From NCBI GenBank assembly GCA_029582165.1, contig CM055876.1, forward strand, positions 24,590,317-24,654,316: a stretch of DNA of 64,000 nucleotides, read 5' to 3'. The translations under genes were made by a program, and so were the position numbers. The notes below the pieces were generated by a model, which made no database searches, was not told where the DNA came from, and saw only the letters and a list, made by a program, of their open reading frames with translations. Shown here in pieces: positions 14,586-25,030 of the stretch (positions are counted from its first letter, which is position 1; the number at the start of each line of letters is the position of its first letter). Source of the DNA: Portulaca oleracea. Its lineage: Eukaryota; Streptophyta; Magnoliopsida; Caryophyllales; Portulacaceae.

Positions 14586-14798
14586 TACATCCGTTTCAAA
14601 TTGTTTGTTTATTTAATTAAATTTCGAGCTGATTGTTAAGAAATTATAATGAATTATAATATTAAATTATTGTCATTAAAAAAAATATCTTATTAAAAGT
14701 TATCATGATAATTTATATTTTATAACTCATTATAATTTATAAGTAATCAATTGTCAAAATTTAGTTAAATTGACAAACATTTTGAGACGAAGATAGTA
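14586..14798. mobile_element. Stowaway-like MITE
   Basis: The left end, CATCCGTTTCAAATTGTTTGT, pairs with the right end, ACAAACATTTTGAGACGAAGATAG, as an imperfect inverted repeat. The interior is about 210 bases of AT-rich, non-coding DNA. It lies directly upstream of the ubiquitin-eL40 promoter. Exact ends and TA duplication are uncertain. Confidence 0.5.
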
Positions 14799-16260
14799 GT
14801 TTTAAAAAAATTATTACAAATATACTATATATAATATACAAAGTAATGCTTCTCATGAGTAGCAAAACGTAAATAGTGGAGTGGTAGTTTGTTTCATTGC
14901 AACTTTATGTGAACATTTTTTGTCTTTCAGACTTTGAATATCCATAGGATGGAGAATTTGCTGAGATTTACTTTTTAAAAATGATTTAAGATTTATTTGC
15001 TCATTTTATGAACACAGGCTGGCCCTGGTCATAGGTTTAAGGGGCAACCACCCAAGGCCCACGACTAAAAAGAAATTTGGTTCAAATTTTAGGGTCCCAT
15101 CCACATAGTCTAGCTTAGTAGTATTGTATGGGCCCAAGTCGACAAGGCCCAGCACCAAAAAACACACCTCCTCACTCAACGCCTCATAATCTCACCCTAA
15201 TTGCTTTTTTGACAAATTAATTTTGGGCCCCAACTGACAACCGTTCCATGTTCGTCTTTTAGTTCACTTCAGCACTTGAAGTCATTTCCTCATGAGAGTT
15301 GACATCTACTCATCTTCTTCGTCCTCTCTCTGTTTCTCTACCCATTTCAATCTCGAATTCTCTAAACTGTAGTTAATTAATCGATTTAAATTTTGTTATA
15401 AACCCATGATTTAAACCAACCCCAATTGCAATATCTACCACTTCTATGTTTTACTAAACGCTAATCATCAATTGATTGAAATTTGGTTATCCTTTTTCTC
15501 CTGTTTCCCCCTTTTATTCAGTCTATTCGAAGTATATGTGTGGTGTGGTGAAAGGCTTCAAATTTACATATTAGTTTATCAATTAATCGAGGCATTGAGA
15601 TTCTTCTATTCACATGGCAGTAGGAGATGAGTTTATTTGAATTGAGCTTTGCATATAACAACTTTTACGGGTTCTCCAATTCAAGTCATCTCTTATAAGT
15701 TTTATTATATTTGAAGTTTTCTTTGACTTATTTTCATGTTTTCTCACCGTGGTTGTTTATCTTGATGCCCACCAACTATTCGAATAAATGTTTGATTGAA
15801 CTAAGCTAAACCAACCCACCATGAAATTTTGGTGGATCGTGGATTTATGGATGAATGGTGGCCAGGCAAACTAAAATTATGATAGTGGACTGAAAGTAAG
15901 AATTATAAGATTATCATTGCAAACGTAAATAAGGGAGGTAGGAGCAAGTTTGAAGTCAGGGGTGGATAAGGGTCTCAAAATACGGGGCATATGCCTTCAA
16001 TTTTGGTTGAATTAGTGATGGTTTTGGCTGAATTAGTGATGGTTGTATATTGATAGGAGTCCCTTGTAATCAAAGTAGGTCAATGAACCTAGCTGGAGTC
16101 GAGTAGTGGGATATTGGAAGGCATACCATGAAAAAGGAAGGAAGGGTATGAATTCTTGTTGTACTTGTACCCTGACATCCTTCAAGGCCACTTGGGTTTT
16201 GTGCCATTGGGCATCTTAATAATATAAGGTGGAGCCTTTTAACAATTAAAAAAAAAAAAT
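14799..16260. other. Intergenic with TE scraps, no gene seen
   Basis: A GC-rich transposon-like terminus (AGGCTGGCCCTGGTCATAGG) begins near 15018, with a possible opposite end (TTTTGGGCCCCAACTGAC) near 15220. A 3' retroposon-like tail ends in a run of A at 16248-16259. About 45 bases at 15880-15925 (ATAGTGGACTGAAAGTAAG onward) recur at 17727-17768. No conserved protein was found on either strand. Confidence 0.4.
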
Positions 16261-16807
16261 TTGGATGTTAATATATTGAACTTTTAGGGTATTGGATAAT
16301 AGTGCACTGAACTTTGACCTTGGACAATAATGCACTAAACTTTAAGGGGTCCTGAACAATAATGCACCCAGAACGATTTCGACGGTGGTCGACTTGGTGG
16401 TGATCATACGTGGCAGAACGAGAAGATAAATTGGCTAAATAATATCTAAATTTATGACATATTAGCTAATCTACACAAACAAATGTAATTTTATACAACT
16501 ACAACAACAATTTCTTAGTGAAAACACGTTTAAGCCAATGTGATTTTATGTTTTTTCTACTCTTTTTAAAGTTGATCCCTTTTGCTTATGCGTGGATTAG
16601 CTGACATGTCATAAGTTTAAATATTTTTGGGCCAATTCATCTCCTCCACTGTTAAGTAGGATTATCACCGAGTTAGGCACTGATGAAATCGTTCTGGGTG
16701 CATTATTGTTCAACACCACCCAAAGTTCAGTGTATTTTTGTCAAAGGTCAAAACCGATGAGATGCCGAGATCCCCCCCCAAAAAAAGTTCAGTATATTAG
16801 CATCCAA
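16261..16807. mobile_element. Non-autonomous element with long (about 150 bp) terminal inverted repeats
   Basis: The first about 155 bases (TTGGATGTTAATATATTGAAC onward) return inverted in the last about 155 bases, ending CATCCAA. Shared blocks include AACAATAATGCACCCAGAACGATTTC and its inverse at 16683-16708. The centre is AT-rich and has no transposase. Long TIRs suggest a Mutator-like origin, but poly-A on the left prevents a clear target-duplication call. Confidence 0.6.
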
Positions 16808-17220
16808 AAACCCTTTAAAAAAAACTGAAATCAGGACAAATTGTCACTGATAAGTTCTTTTTTTAAGAGTTATTCTACAAGTTGTTGTTGTTGTTATACA
16901 TGTGTGTGTGTGTGTATGTATGATAATTAGGAAATATATCTCAATCAGGAGAGAGAATGGGGGAATTCTATATGACCCAATATATCTGACAAGTCGCACT
17001 ATACGTCAACCCAAGATGCATCTTCCTCCCCATGACTTCGAAATGGAACTTTTGAAACACCAATAGGCATTAAATGAAAGAAAAAAATTAAGTAATATAT
17101 TTCACTTTGATGTGGAAATGTAATAATAGGGTTATTGTCTCCATAATATCAATTACCCTATTTTCTGTATAAATTAGAAAAATTTAGCTGCTCTAATAAA
17201 ATAAAAAAGACAAAATAAAG

Positions 17221-17240
17221 TATATATATATATATATATA
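17221..17240. repeat. (TA)n microsatellite
   Basis: Ten TA units in a row. A (GT)n run of about 8 units also occurs near 16900-16917. Confidence 0.9.
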
Positions 17241-17329
17241 TTTATGGAAAGGTTAAATATATTCCAAAATATATTTGCTTAGAAGCTCTATACAGTGTGT
17301 ATATTTTTTGTTTTTGCTTGTCAATTATA

Positions 17330-17730
17330 GACAACGATCCCTTAGCTTGAGCTTAATCTCTCTAAATGCTCGTTCAGTGTCCCACGCTTGGTTTTTGAAG
17401 ATCTTCTTATTTCTGTTCATCCATATGTGATAAATGTAACTATTAACCCCTGCCATGACAATCTCCTTTCTCCACTGAGGTGCTTTCAGTACCTTGATTT
17501 TGTTAAACTAATGATTCCAGTTGGTGGCATCAGAAATGCAAAGTCAGTCCTGTAGTTTCCCCCTAATTGCCTTAGTGTGCCGACAATCGAATAGCATATG
17601 GATGATGGTTTCTTCAGTATGCTCACAGAGGGCACATTCACCGGTGATTTCAGGGTTGTGGCTGTGCAACCTAGCTCTGACCTGGAGGCGCTCGTGCAGA
17701 GCAAGCCACGAGCAGACATCAATCATAGTG
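17330..17730 (-). pseudogene. LINE fragment: zf-RVT (RT-associated zinc-binding) domain
   Basis: The minus strand from about 17726 reads WLALHERLQVRARLHSHN, then CALCEHTEETIIHMLFDC and, after a stop and frame change, IWMNRNKKIFKNQAW. This is the zinc-binding region after reverse transcriptase in plant non-LTR retrotransposons, with Cys pairs and HMLFDC. No RT or endonuclease is attached, so it is an isolated scrap. Confidence 0.7.
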
Positions 17731-17769
17731 GACTAAAATTAGTGAACATAAGATTATCGTTGCAAACTG

Positions 17770-18582
17770 AGATACTGATACAATTGTAAAGATATTTGAT
17801 TCTTTTGTTTGCCATTTGTAGAATTATCAGCTTGACTCTAAATAGTTGCTAGTCTTCTTTAATTGGTGCCAACTTTGTAAAAGTCTAAACCATGGTCATT
17901 TGTCTATTATTCAATGCACTTTTTGTAAAAGGGCCCAAATGTACAAATTGGTATACTATATTGCCCAGGGACTCAAAAATGTCATAACCGGGCCTATATG
18001 AACAGTACATTGTCAAATCACCTTCCTTTTACTGTATGCATTTCGTGAATGATTAAACTAAACTTTTAGAGTGAACATCCACACGTTCCAACTCTTTATG
18101 ATTAGTCCAATTTGTTCACAACATGTTAGGCTCGGAAGAAGGTAATTGATGCAAAACTATTTAAAAACATGCAAAAGTACCCCAAAGTTACATCGGTTCA
18201 TTATAAAACCATGATAGACACGATTAGTGCAATCACAATGTGTTTTTTAGTTAAAAGGATACGCCATTCGAATTTTTTAAGGAGAAAAGCCAAGACAGAA
18301 CCGAAAAGAAAAACAAAGAAAGACTCTGTCTACGAACCAAGAAGTGGATTCGGGGTTAAGGTTACGAACTCGAAAAGTAAAGACCTTTGAATCCGCCTCT
18401 CACTTAGGAAAGACTCTAGTAAAAGTTTAAAAATGTGCTTTTAATAAAATTTGGAAGGGAAGTAAATTTAAATTTTACATCATTAATTCATTAAACATGC
18501 ATGAGAAATGAATACTTTGCAACATATATACAAGAATACTTTACATTAGAAAGAAACACACAAAAAGAGTACCTATATGATG
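17770..18582. other. Intergenic, no gene seen
   Basis: AT-rich, without a conserved reading frame, terminal repeats or other recognisable structure on either strand. Confidence 0.4.
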
Positions 18583-18874
18583 TGTCACGCCCCGGCCTCT
18601 CTCCGGCCGCGGACATTACCGATAATGGCTTCTAGGGTCGCTGACTGGCCCTACAAATCACCACGAGCCTTTTTAGCGTGTTTCGTCCTCGCTCACACGC
18701 TGCCTCGGAAAACTTCCCAGGGGGTCACCCGTCCTAAGACTACTCCCAACCAAGCACGCTTAACTGAGGAGTTCCCAACGGAAGAGCTACCTTAAGAGAA
18801 GGTGCACCTTGGTGATATGTGTACTCATTTCAATCCTTTTAAACCATACTTAACCATATATCCGGGGTGTTACA
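18583..18874 (-). mobile_element. Cassandra-type TRIM solo LTR carrying 5S rRNA-like sequence
   Basis: Read on the minus strand, the 292-bp unit starts TGTAACACCCCGG and ends CCGGGGCGTGACA, the inverted LTR ends known from Cassandra. Its middle (18707-18782) matches the conserved internal promoter part of 5S rRNA: AGTTAAGCGTGCTTGG, then GGGTGACC..CCTGGGAAGT. Cassandra is a terminal-repeat retrotransposon in miniature whose LTRs contain a 5S-derived Pol III promoter. No primer site or second LTR is adjacent, so this is a solo LTR. It is not a functional 5S gene. No clear target duplication was found. Confidence 0.85.
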
Positions 18875-19671
18875 ATTATATATTATTTTGGTTAAAGATT
18901 CCAAATAAATTAAACATTGTCGTGTCATTCCCAAAACTCTCACACTTGTCCCACAAGTGTTCGATTCATGTCTTAGATTCGGATAAGGTAAGATCATGGC
19001 ATCCTTAATGTTTCTCGACCTCTAAGTTAGACTTTGAAAGCAGATGATTAATCGTTGATCCATCTGGGCTCGACCAAATATTTTCAGTCTAAAGCTCGTG
19101 GAGAGGCAAGCGAGACAACTATCCTATACATCACCTTTATAGCTCCCTGTACGAAAGGCATTGAATGTGCTCCAAAGCTACATTAAACTATGTAAGTCAT
19201 GTATTGAACTAAGGATTTAGAAATTATCCATGAGTAGTGGGAGTTCTTATGGCATTCATAACTTAAAGCGCTCCCATTGCAGGTCAGTTCAATGAGTGCT
19301 CCCAATATTACTCATGTGATTGACCATGACATCTCTATGTCACTGTGATGAGGAAACTCTGATCATCGCATTAATCATGCATGCTAATTGTTGTAATATT
19401 ATAACCGTCCCCACATGATAACACAATTAGGAAATTCTCGTTTTGAATTTGCTAACCTTTTAGACGTTTACAAAATTCTAAACCACAATTGATGTAAGAC
19501 TCTAATTTCATTGATGAATAAAATGAAGGTATATCCCTTAATCGAACCTAAATGAAGAGAGTGAGTCATGAAAATATGCTTTCGGAAGGCAAAAGGGAGC
19601 CTTAAGTGATATCGCCAAGTTTATAGTTGGCTTTAAGTCCTCTAACTTTGATTGTGTGGTTGTTTTTTGTT
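18875..19671. other. No gene seen; possibly old LTR-retrotransposon non-coding DNA
   Basis: Mixed-composition sequence without stretches of conserved coding. Its texture, with repeated short phrases around GGGAGCAC on the minus strand, resembles non-coding parts of copia elements such as the one at 31.4-34.4 kb, but no domain supports that. Confidence 0.3.
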
Positions 19672-20056
19672 TTTGGGATATTGGATCACAATATACTGAC
19701 CTTTAGGGGTATTGGATTGTAATATACCGACCTTTATTATTGGACAACACTATCCCTGGCCTTTATACTTAGGTGAGATTATTATACCAACAGTTACTAA
19801 GGACTAAGAAGGTGGTGACTGGATAACTGGTCTCTATTTGACGTGACAGGCGGAGCGAAATTAACCGACCCTTGCCTAGTAACCCCATTAACCCCTCGCT
19901 TTTCTTACTAACCCACATTAAAAGAAATCGGCACTAACACAGTGACTAACGCGGTGGTGAACCAATCTTCATACTGACGTGACACACAACCAACCAATGT
20001 CTTTTAATGTGGATTAGAGAGAAAAACTAATGGGTTATTGGGGTTATTAGCATGGG
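19672..20056. repeat. TE remnant with internal hairpin arms
   Basis: The left part (TATTGGATCACAATATACTG, then a similar phrase again) recalls the terminal region of the element at 16261. A second inverted repeat pairs about 19880-19925 (CCATTAACCCC... to ...CCCACATTAAAAG) with about 20003-20050 (CTTTTAATGTGGATTAG... to ...GGGTTATTGG). The Ogre-like LTR begins directly after it, so that element probably inserted into this remnant. Confidence 0.45.
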
Positions 20057-21723
20057 TGTAGACGCTGAATTTTCGCATTCAATTCAGCTTTAGAAATATT
20101 GTAATTTATTTTTTATTTATTTTAGTTTTAGAAAATTCCAAATAAGGTGAAATGCATAATAAAAAAGAACCACAAAAACAAAATCGTCGGCCCAATCTTT
20201 TGCACGCGGCCCGAGGTGGAGTCGGGACGGATTGGGCGGAATCCGGCCCACATACCGCCAGGTATTGTGGGCCGGTTCTGCCCAACCCGGGGCGCCTCCA
20301 TCCGCCTCGGGAAGCGTGCCATGACCTATTTTTTCGCGTAATCGGGCCTGATACTTGGCGGTATTATGCCGGTTTTCTCCCTCTCATTTTGACCTAGAAT
20401 CCCAACCCTAATTCTTCCTATAAAAACCCCACCTATCTCCACTTCATTCCTACACCAAAATCACCCTGACGTATTGACACTTGGTGATTTCATCTTCTCT
20501 TCTCCCCCTTTATTTCTCTCATTTTTGCATACACCTAATTGGCATTTTATTCCATTTCTCTTTATCTCTTCTCCATTCATATTATCTTGTAACTTGAGTT
20601 AACCCTAAACTCGACCTAAATAATATGGATTGTTCGTGAATAAAGGTACGCTTGTATTTAATTTTTTTTATTTCTTGTATTTATTTCTCGCTTTATTATC
20701 GCATTTATATGAAGCTAAATAATATTAATTACATTAATTAATACTCCGTTTCTACTCCCTTCTTCCCCTTCTCTTCTCATTTCTTTTTGTTTAACCGGAT
20801 TAGTAAAGTCCGTTCGTTGAACGGGCGGATTCGGGAATTTTTATTCCCGAATTCGTAACCTTACCCCCGGATCCGAATCTCGTGGTTCGTGGTTTGTAGA
20901 GTCTTATTTTTTTTTTCTCGAGTTTATTAATTCTCGTTCAAAAATTAATTGGCGACTCTTCCTTTTTCTTTTTTCTTTTTATTTCTTTCTCTCGAGTTTT
21001 ATTTAACTTTATTTTCGGATTCTGGAAATCTAATTTCGGAGTAAAAGAAAGTTATTTTTATTTTTATTTTTAGAATGAATAACCGGAAGTTCGACCGCGC
21101 AATACAGCGGTATGCATGCCGGTTCACTGGTTCGGACCTTGCTCTCGGTTGAAAGCGAGTTCGGACCGATCGGCCGCAATACCGCGGTATGCCAATTGAT
21201 GGCCCGGTTCGACCTCGGGTTTTTTCCGTTTTTCCTTCTTTCTTTTTTTTTCGTCCCTTCTCTTTTCGTATTTTATTTTCTGTTTCGGAAGGCTTTTTTA
21301 AAAAAAAGTTTTTATTTTATTTTTACTTTGTCTGAAGCAGATCCGAGGTCGAGATGCATGCAATCCGCGGTATTCGCGATCCCGGGTCTCAGATCTGACT
21401 TCCAGGTCCGGGACCCTTTTTCGGGGCCACTGACTCCCAATACCTGCAGGTATTGCTACAGTGAATCATCCCGAGCCCAGTCCCGGGACTCTCTGTTTAT
21501 TGTCCTTTTTCGTTTCTTTTTGTTTTTCTTTTATTTTCTGTTCATTTTCTGAATAAACAAAATCCTTAGACTTTAATAAAATCTAAAAGAAAAGAGTTTA
21601 AATAAATTTCAATTTTGATTTATTTAAATGGAAATTCAAGCGAATCTTCTAAAAGAAAAGACACCCCTTTCGACTCGTCGTTTACCGCGAGGGACACCAA
21701 CGGGGATTTTCCCGGGTCCCACA
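20057..21723 (+). repeat. LTR of the Tat/Ogre-like element
   Basis: It begins TGTAGACGCTGAATTTTCGC and ends GGGTCCCACA directly before the primer site. It contains GC-rich islands with CCGCGGTAT-like phrases (for example 21100-21200 and 21350-21460) in otherwise T-rich DNA. The partner LTR was not found, so the left end rests on the TG start alone. Confidence 0.6.
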
Positions 21724-21743
21724 AATAGCGACTCCACTGGGGA
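21724..21743 (+). other. Primer binding site, tRNA-Arg type
   Basis: AATAGCGACTCCACTGGGGA immediately follows the LTR end. This form is characteristic of Tat/Ogre retrotransposons. Confidence 0.65.
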
Positions 21744-22329
21744 CTTACTTTAAGAGGGTAAAACTTGAAAAACCGGTTTTTAAAATTTTTGAGTAGAAAA
21801 GGAGAAATTAATTTTTGTATTTTTTATTATTTAGTTAGGCATCAAGCATACGGACCTCCATCTCGGTTTTTAATAAATCGAGATGAACCCAAAGGTACCG
21901 TCTAGGTTAACCCATTTTCCCTTTTGGGTAAAGTATATTTCCGGATTTAAGGAATGAACCCCACATTTCAAGAAGGTCGCAAATTGCTTTCCCACTCATG
22001 AAGCACTCCAAAATTATCGGGATTATGAATTTACATTTTCTCTTTAGTTTTGCGAGAAACATACGAGTCACACTACTATGAACTCCATAGAATTTGTGAT
22101 GAGTGAGAGACATGAGTATGTTAGTTTTAGGTATCCGACCTCAAACCTTTGAATATAGAACCTTGGTTAGGTGCATTACCCATTTTGTATGCTATGTGCA
22201 TTCTTATTGTGATATGTGTAAATTACGTGCTATATGTTTTTTTTAAGAGTCAGTCTCATTGTTTTCCCCCCAAATGCCGCTTTAGTTTGGGCAATAGTCA
22301 TGCAAAAGTTAAAGAAGACCCAGAGGTCT

Positions 22330-23713
22330 TGATAGGCCGCAAGCGCACGGGTGTACGTGTAACAAATATCAAGGTCGATCCCACAGGGACTTTTCCTTTC
22401 AACGCACTGAACTAGCCTCCTAGTTGATCGCTAAGTCGATCCGTTTTTGGTTTGAAATAACTAATTCTAACTCTAATCACAAACAAGGTCTAAACAAACG
22501 AATATTCACTGAACTATTCTGATGAAATCAAGGGAAAAAGGTGTTCAGGGGATGAAACCTAAGTCAAATAACGAATCAACGATGTGGATTGAACTCTCAT
22601 TTCATTAATTTGCACAATCAAGGTTCGATAATCGCATAGAATACTTCGCAATGAGATTTTGCCACTAGAGCGAATTGCCAAGACTAACCAAGCACCTACT
22701 TTCGTGGTTATTTCGATTTAGTCAAGGTTAAAGATCTAATTATCTCAAGAACCCTAGTTAAAACTTCTATGTCTAGATAATTTTAACTAGTTCAATCTAG
22801 GTTTTCGGGTAATCAAACTTCTCCTTTCGGTACTTCATCCAACAACCTATTAACATGTAATTGGTGATCAAGCAAAAGCAATAACAATTCAATTCAAAGA
22901 CCAAATAGATTGAAACAAACTAAATTCATGATAATTCAACCCAACAAAGTCAATTCATCAAGCAACTTCAAAGGTTCATCCCCTAAACTAAAAGAACTAC
23001 TCACAATTCATGTTTGAAACTACAAAGCAATTGAAATCTATTCTAGAAAGCATATGAAAATCTATGAGAGATTGAGAAATAAACCCAAGTGAAGAACAAA
23101 CTTGCTAGGAATCAACTATGGAGAACTTTTGCTCCTCCACTTCAAAATGTATTCAGGATGCTCTTCGATCTTCAATCTTCTCTCAATCTTCAATGGTGGA
23201 TGGAATATGGATGATGAATGATATGATTAGGGCATGAAATGGATGATGATTCTCTCAAACTACGCCGGAAATAAGCATAATATAGGCAAATATCAACTCA
23301 AAACCGCCGAAAATGAAAAGACAGGAGAGGCACGGACCGTGCTCCCTGTGACACGGACCGTGTCAGCTTTCTTCTTGAATTTTCTCACTCTCTAGCCATA
23401 GACACGACCCGTGCTCTTCCTGGGGGCACCCGTGTCACTGCTTTCTCGAGCCTAGGGGTACTTTGGGCCATTGTTTGGGCCTTGGATGATCCAACACCTC
23501 ACTTCTTGGTCCTTTAAGCTCATAACTTGGATCTACACTTGCTTTTTGGGCTCGGTTTACATCGATTCTTCACAAATTCCCTACAAAACTCACCAAACTC
23601 CAAACCAAGTGTAATATGGGAAATTCGGGTATAAAATAACACAATCAAATCAAATATTCCCCAAATTCCAATCAAAACAACCAAGTATTCATATATACAA
23701 GAAGCACTTATCA
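22330..23713. mobile_element. LTR-like insertion (solo LTR or TRIM) with perfect 5-bp TSD
   Basis: This 1384-bp unit starts TGATAGGCCGCAAGCGCACG and ends CTTATCA. It is flanked by GGTCT at 22325-22329 and 23714-23718. TG..CA ends with a 5-bp duplication are the mark of LTR-retrotransposon integration. No coding region, primer site or internal second LTR was recognised, so a solo LTR is the simplest reading. It interrupts the leader of the Tat/Ogre-like element and is therefore younger. Confidence 0.8.
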
Positions 23714-24133
23714 GGTCTCTCTTGGGCCAAATCAAAGAGGTTTGATTAAGCCCGAGATCTTAGCTTGATTTTGTCCAACCCTTGGAGGTATTTGGGCCCA
23801 TAAAGTGTGTATCCGGTCGTTATTCGAATTTGAGTTCATTAAGACTTTAATGTTGACTCGATCTAATGATGGCCCGATGGACCTTCCCCGTACATAGTCT
23901 CATCCAACATGCAAGCCCAATGTTGGGTGAGTCCATACCAAAAAAAAAAAAAACATTCATCATATAGGCATCGTTTGCATTAGGTTGTCCCATGTAGGTC
24001 GCTACGTTTTTGGGTAGGTCAATGTCAGGGTTAATTATTGAGGTTTATGGTTTCCATACAGGTAGAATAAGGATCCGGTGACCGACCTTGAACTCGGAGT
24101 AAACAAGTTGCCTTCTTTACACCACTGTCTCCA

Positions 24134-25030
24134 ATGGCCTCCAACGGAATACCCAGCAACAATGAACTCAATCTCTTCATCTCCCAACATTTGACTGAAA
24201 TTTCATAGCAAATGCAAGGCAACGATAGGAGAATAGATGAAATCATCGATACGTTAGCAAGGATGAATGATGAGCTGAATTTTCTTGATAAAGATGGAAG
24301 CAACACTCGTCATAGTGAAATGTCAAGCATGTGTGAAATAGAGAGAGAGATCCCTATGTCTGCAAATCACTATATGGACACGGGACTCACTTCTATTCCT
24401 AGAGTTGATCAATCACATAAGTCCAACTCACCAATGGAGAAGTTTAAAACAGTTCTAAATGTCTCCCGATCACCTTTAACTGAGAATAAAGACCGAATTC
24501 CGCCCTTAGCTACAGGAGGATATCAAGAAAGAAGATGTGGTAAACGAGAAAGTTCTTTTTTGGACAAACTCTTTACCACAATAATTCAAATGCAATCATG
24601 CATGGAGGGTCTAGACCGAAAAATGGATATGATCCTTTGGATTCTACAAAACGATAGAAGGACGACCAATATTGAACATCGCATCAGAGAAAATATTGGA
24701 GAAGGATCATCATCAATGGGATTGAATAACACTGACATTCATCAAGGGGCTCTTAATTCCTTTGCTAGAAATGCTGAACCGCGACAACCCGTGTCTTTCA
24801 TTCCGATCTCCACTACCTATGTGGAGGCTCTCGACTATCTCCTTAAGGAAGGAAAGATCAAGCTTCCCCCTATTCGAGTGAACTCGAGGTCAAGCGAACT
24901 TGGGATCTTTGGCAAGTTCTGCCAATATCATAGAATTCGAGGTCATGACACCGATAAATGCAACATTCTCAAGGACAAGATAGAAGAGATGCTCCAATCC
25001 GGGGTGTTGTCACTGCCAATCGCAGAGTAG
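24134..25030 (+). pseudogene. Tat/Ogre-like gag, one in-frame stop
   Basis: The frame opens at an ATG at 24134 (MASNGIPSNNELNLF) but meets a TAG at 24206-24208. It is then open from 24212 to 25030 (272 residues). The C-terminus carries the conserved gag motif FCQYHRIRGHDTDKCNILKD, with a C..H..H..C pattern. It is followed by non-coding DNA rather than protease/RT, unlike complete Ogre elements. Nucleic-acid binding would be its family role. Confidence 0.65.

Noticed and set aside
18707..18782. Functional 5S rRNA gene
   Set aside because: Only the internal promoter part matches, it is embedded between LTR ends, and there is no full 120-base 5S or terminator.
18577..18795. Open frame over GC-rich sequence as a protein gene
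   Set aside because: It coincides with the Cassandra LTR and its 5S-like core; no protein similarity was recognised.
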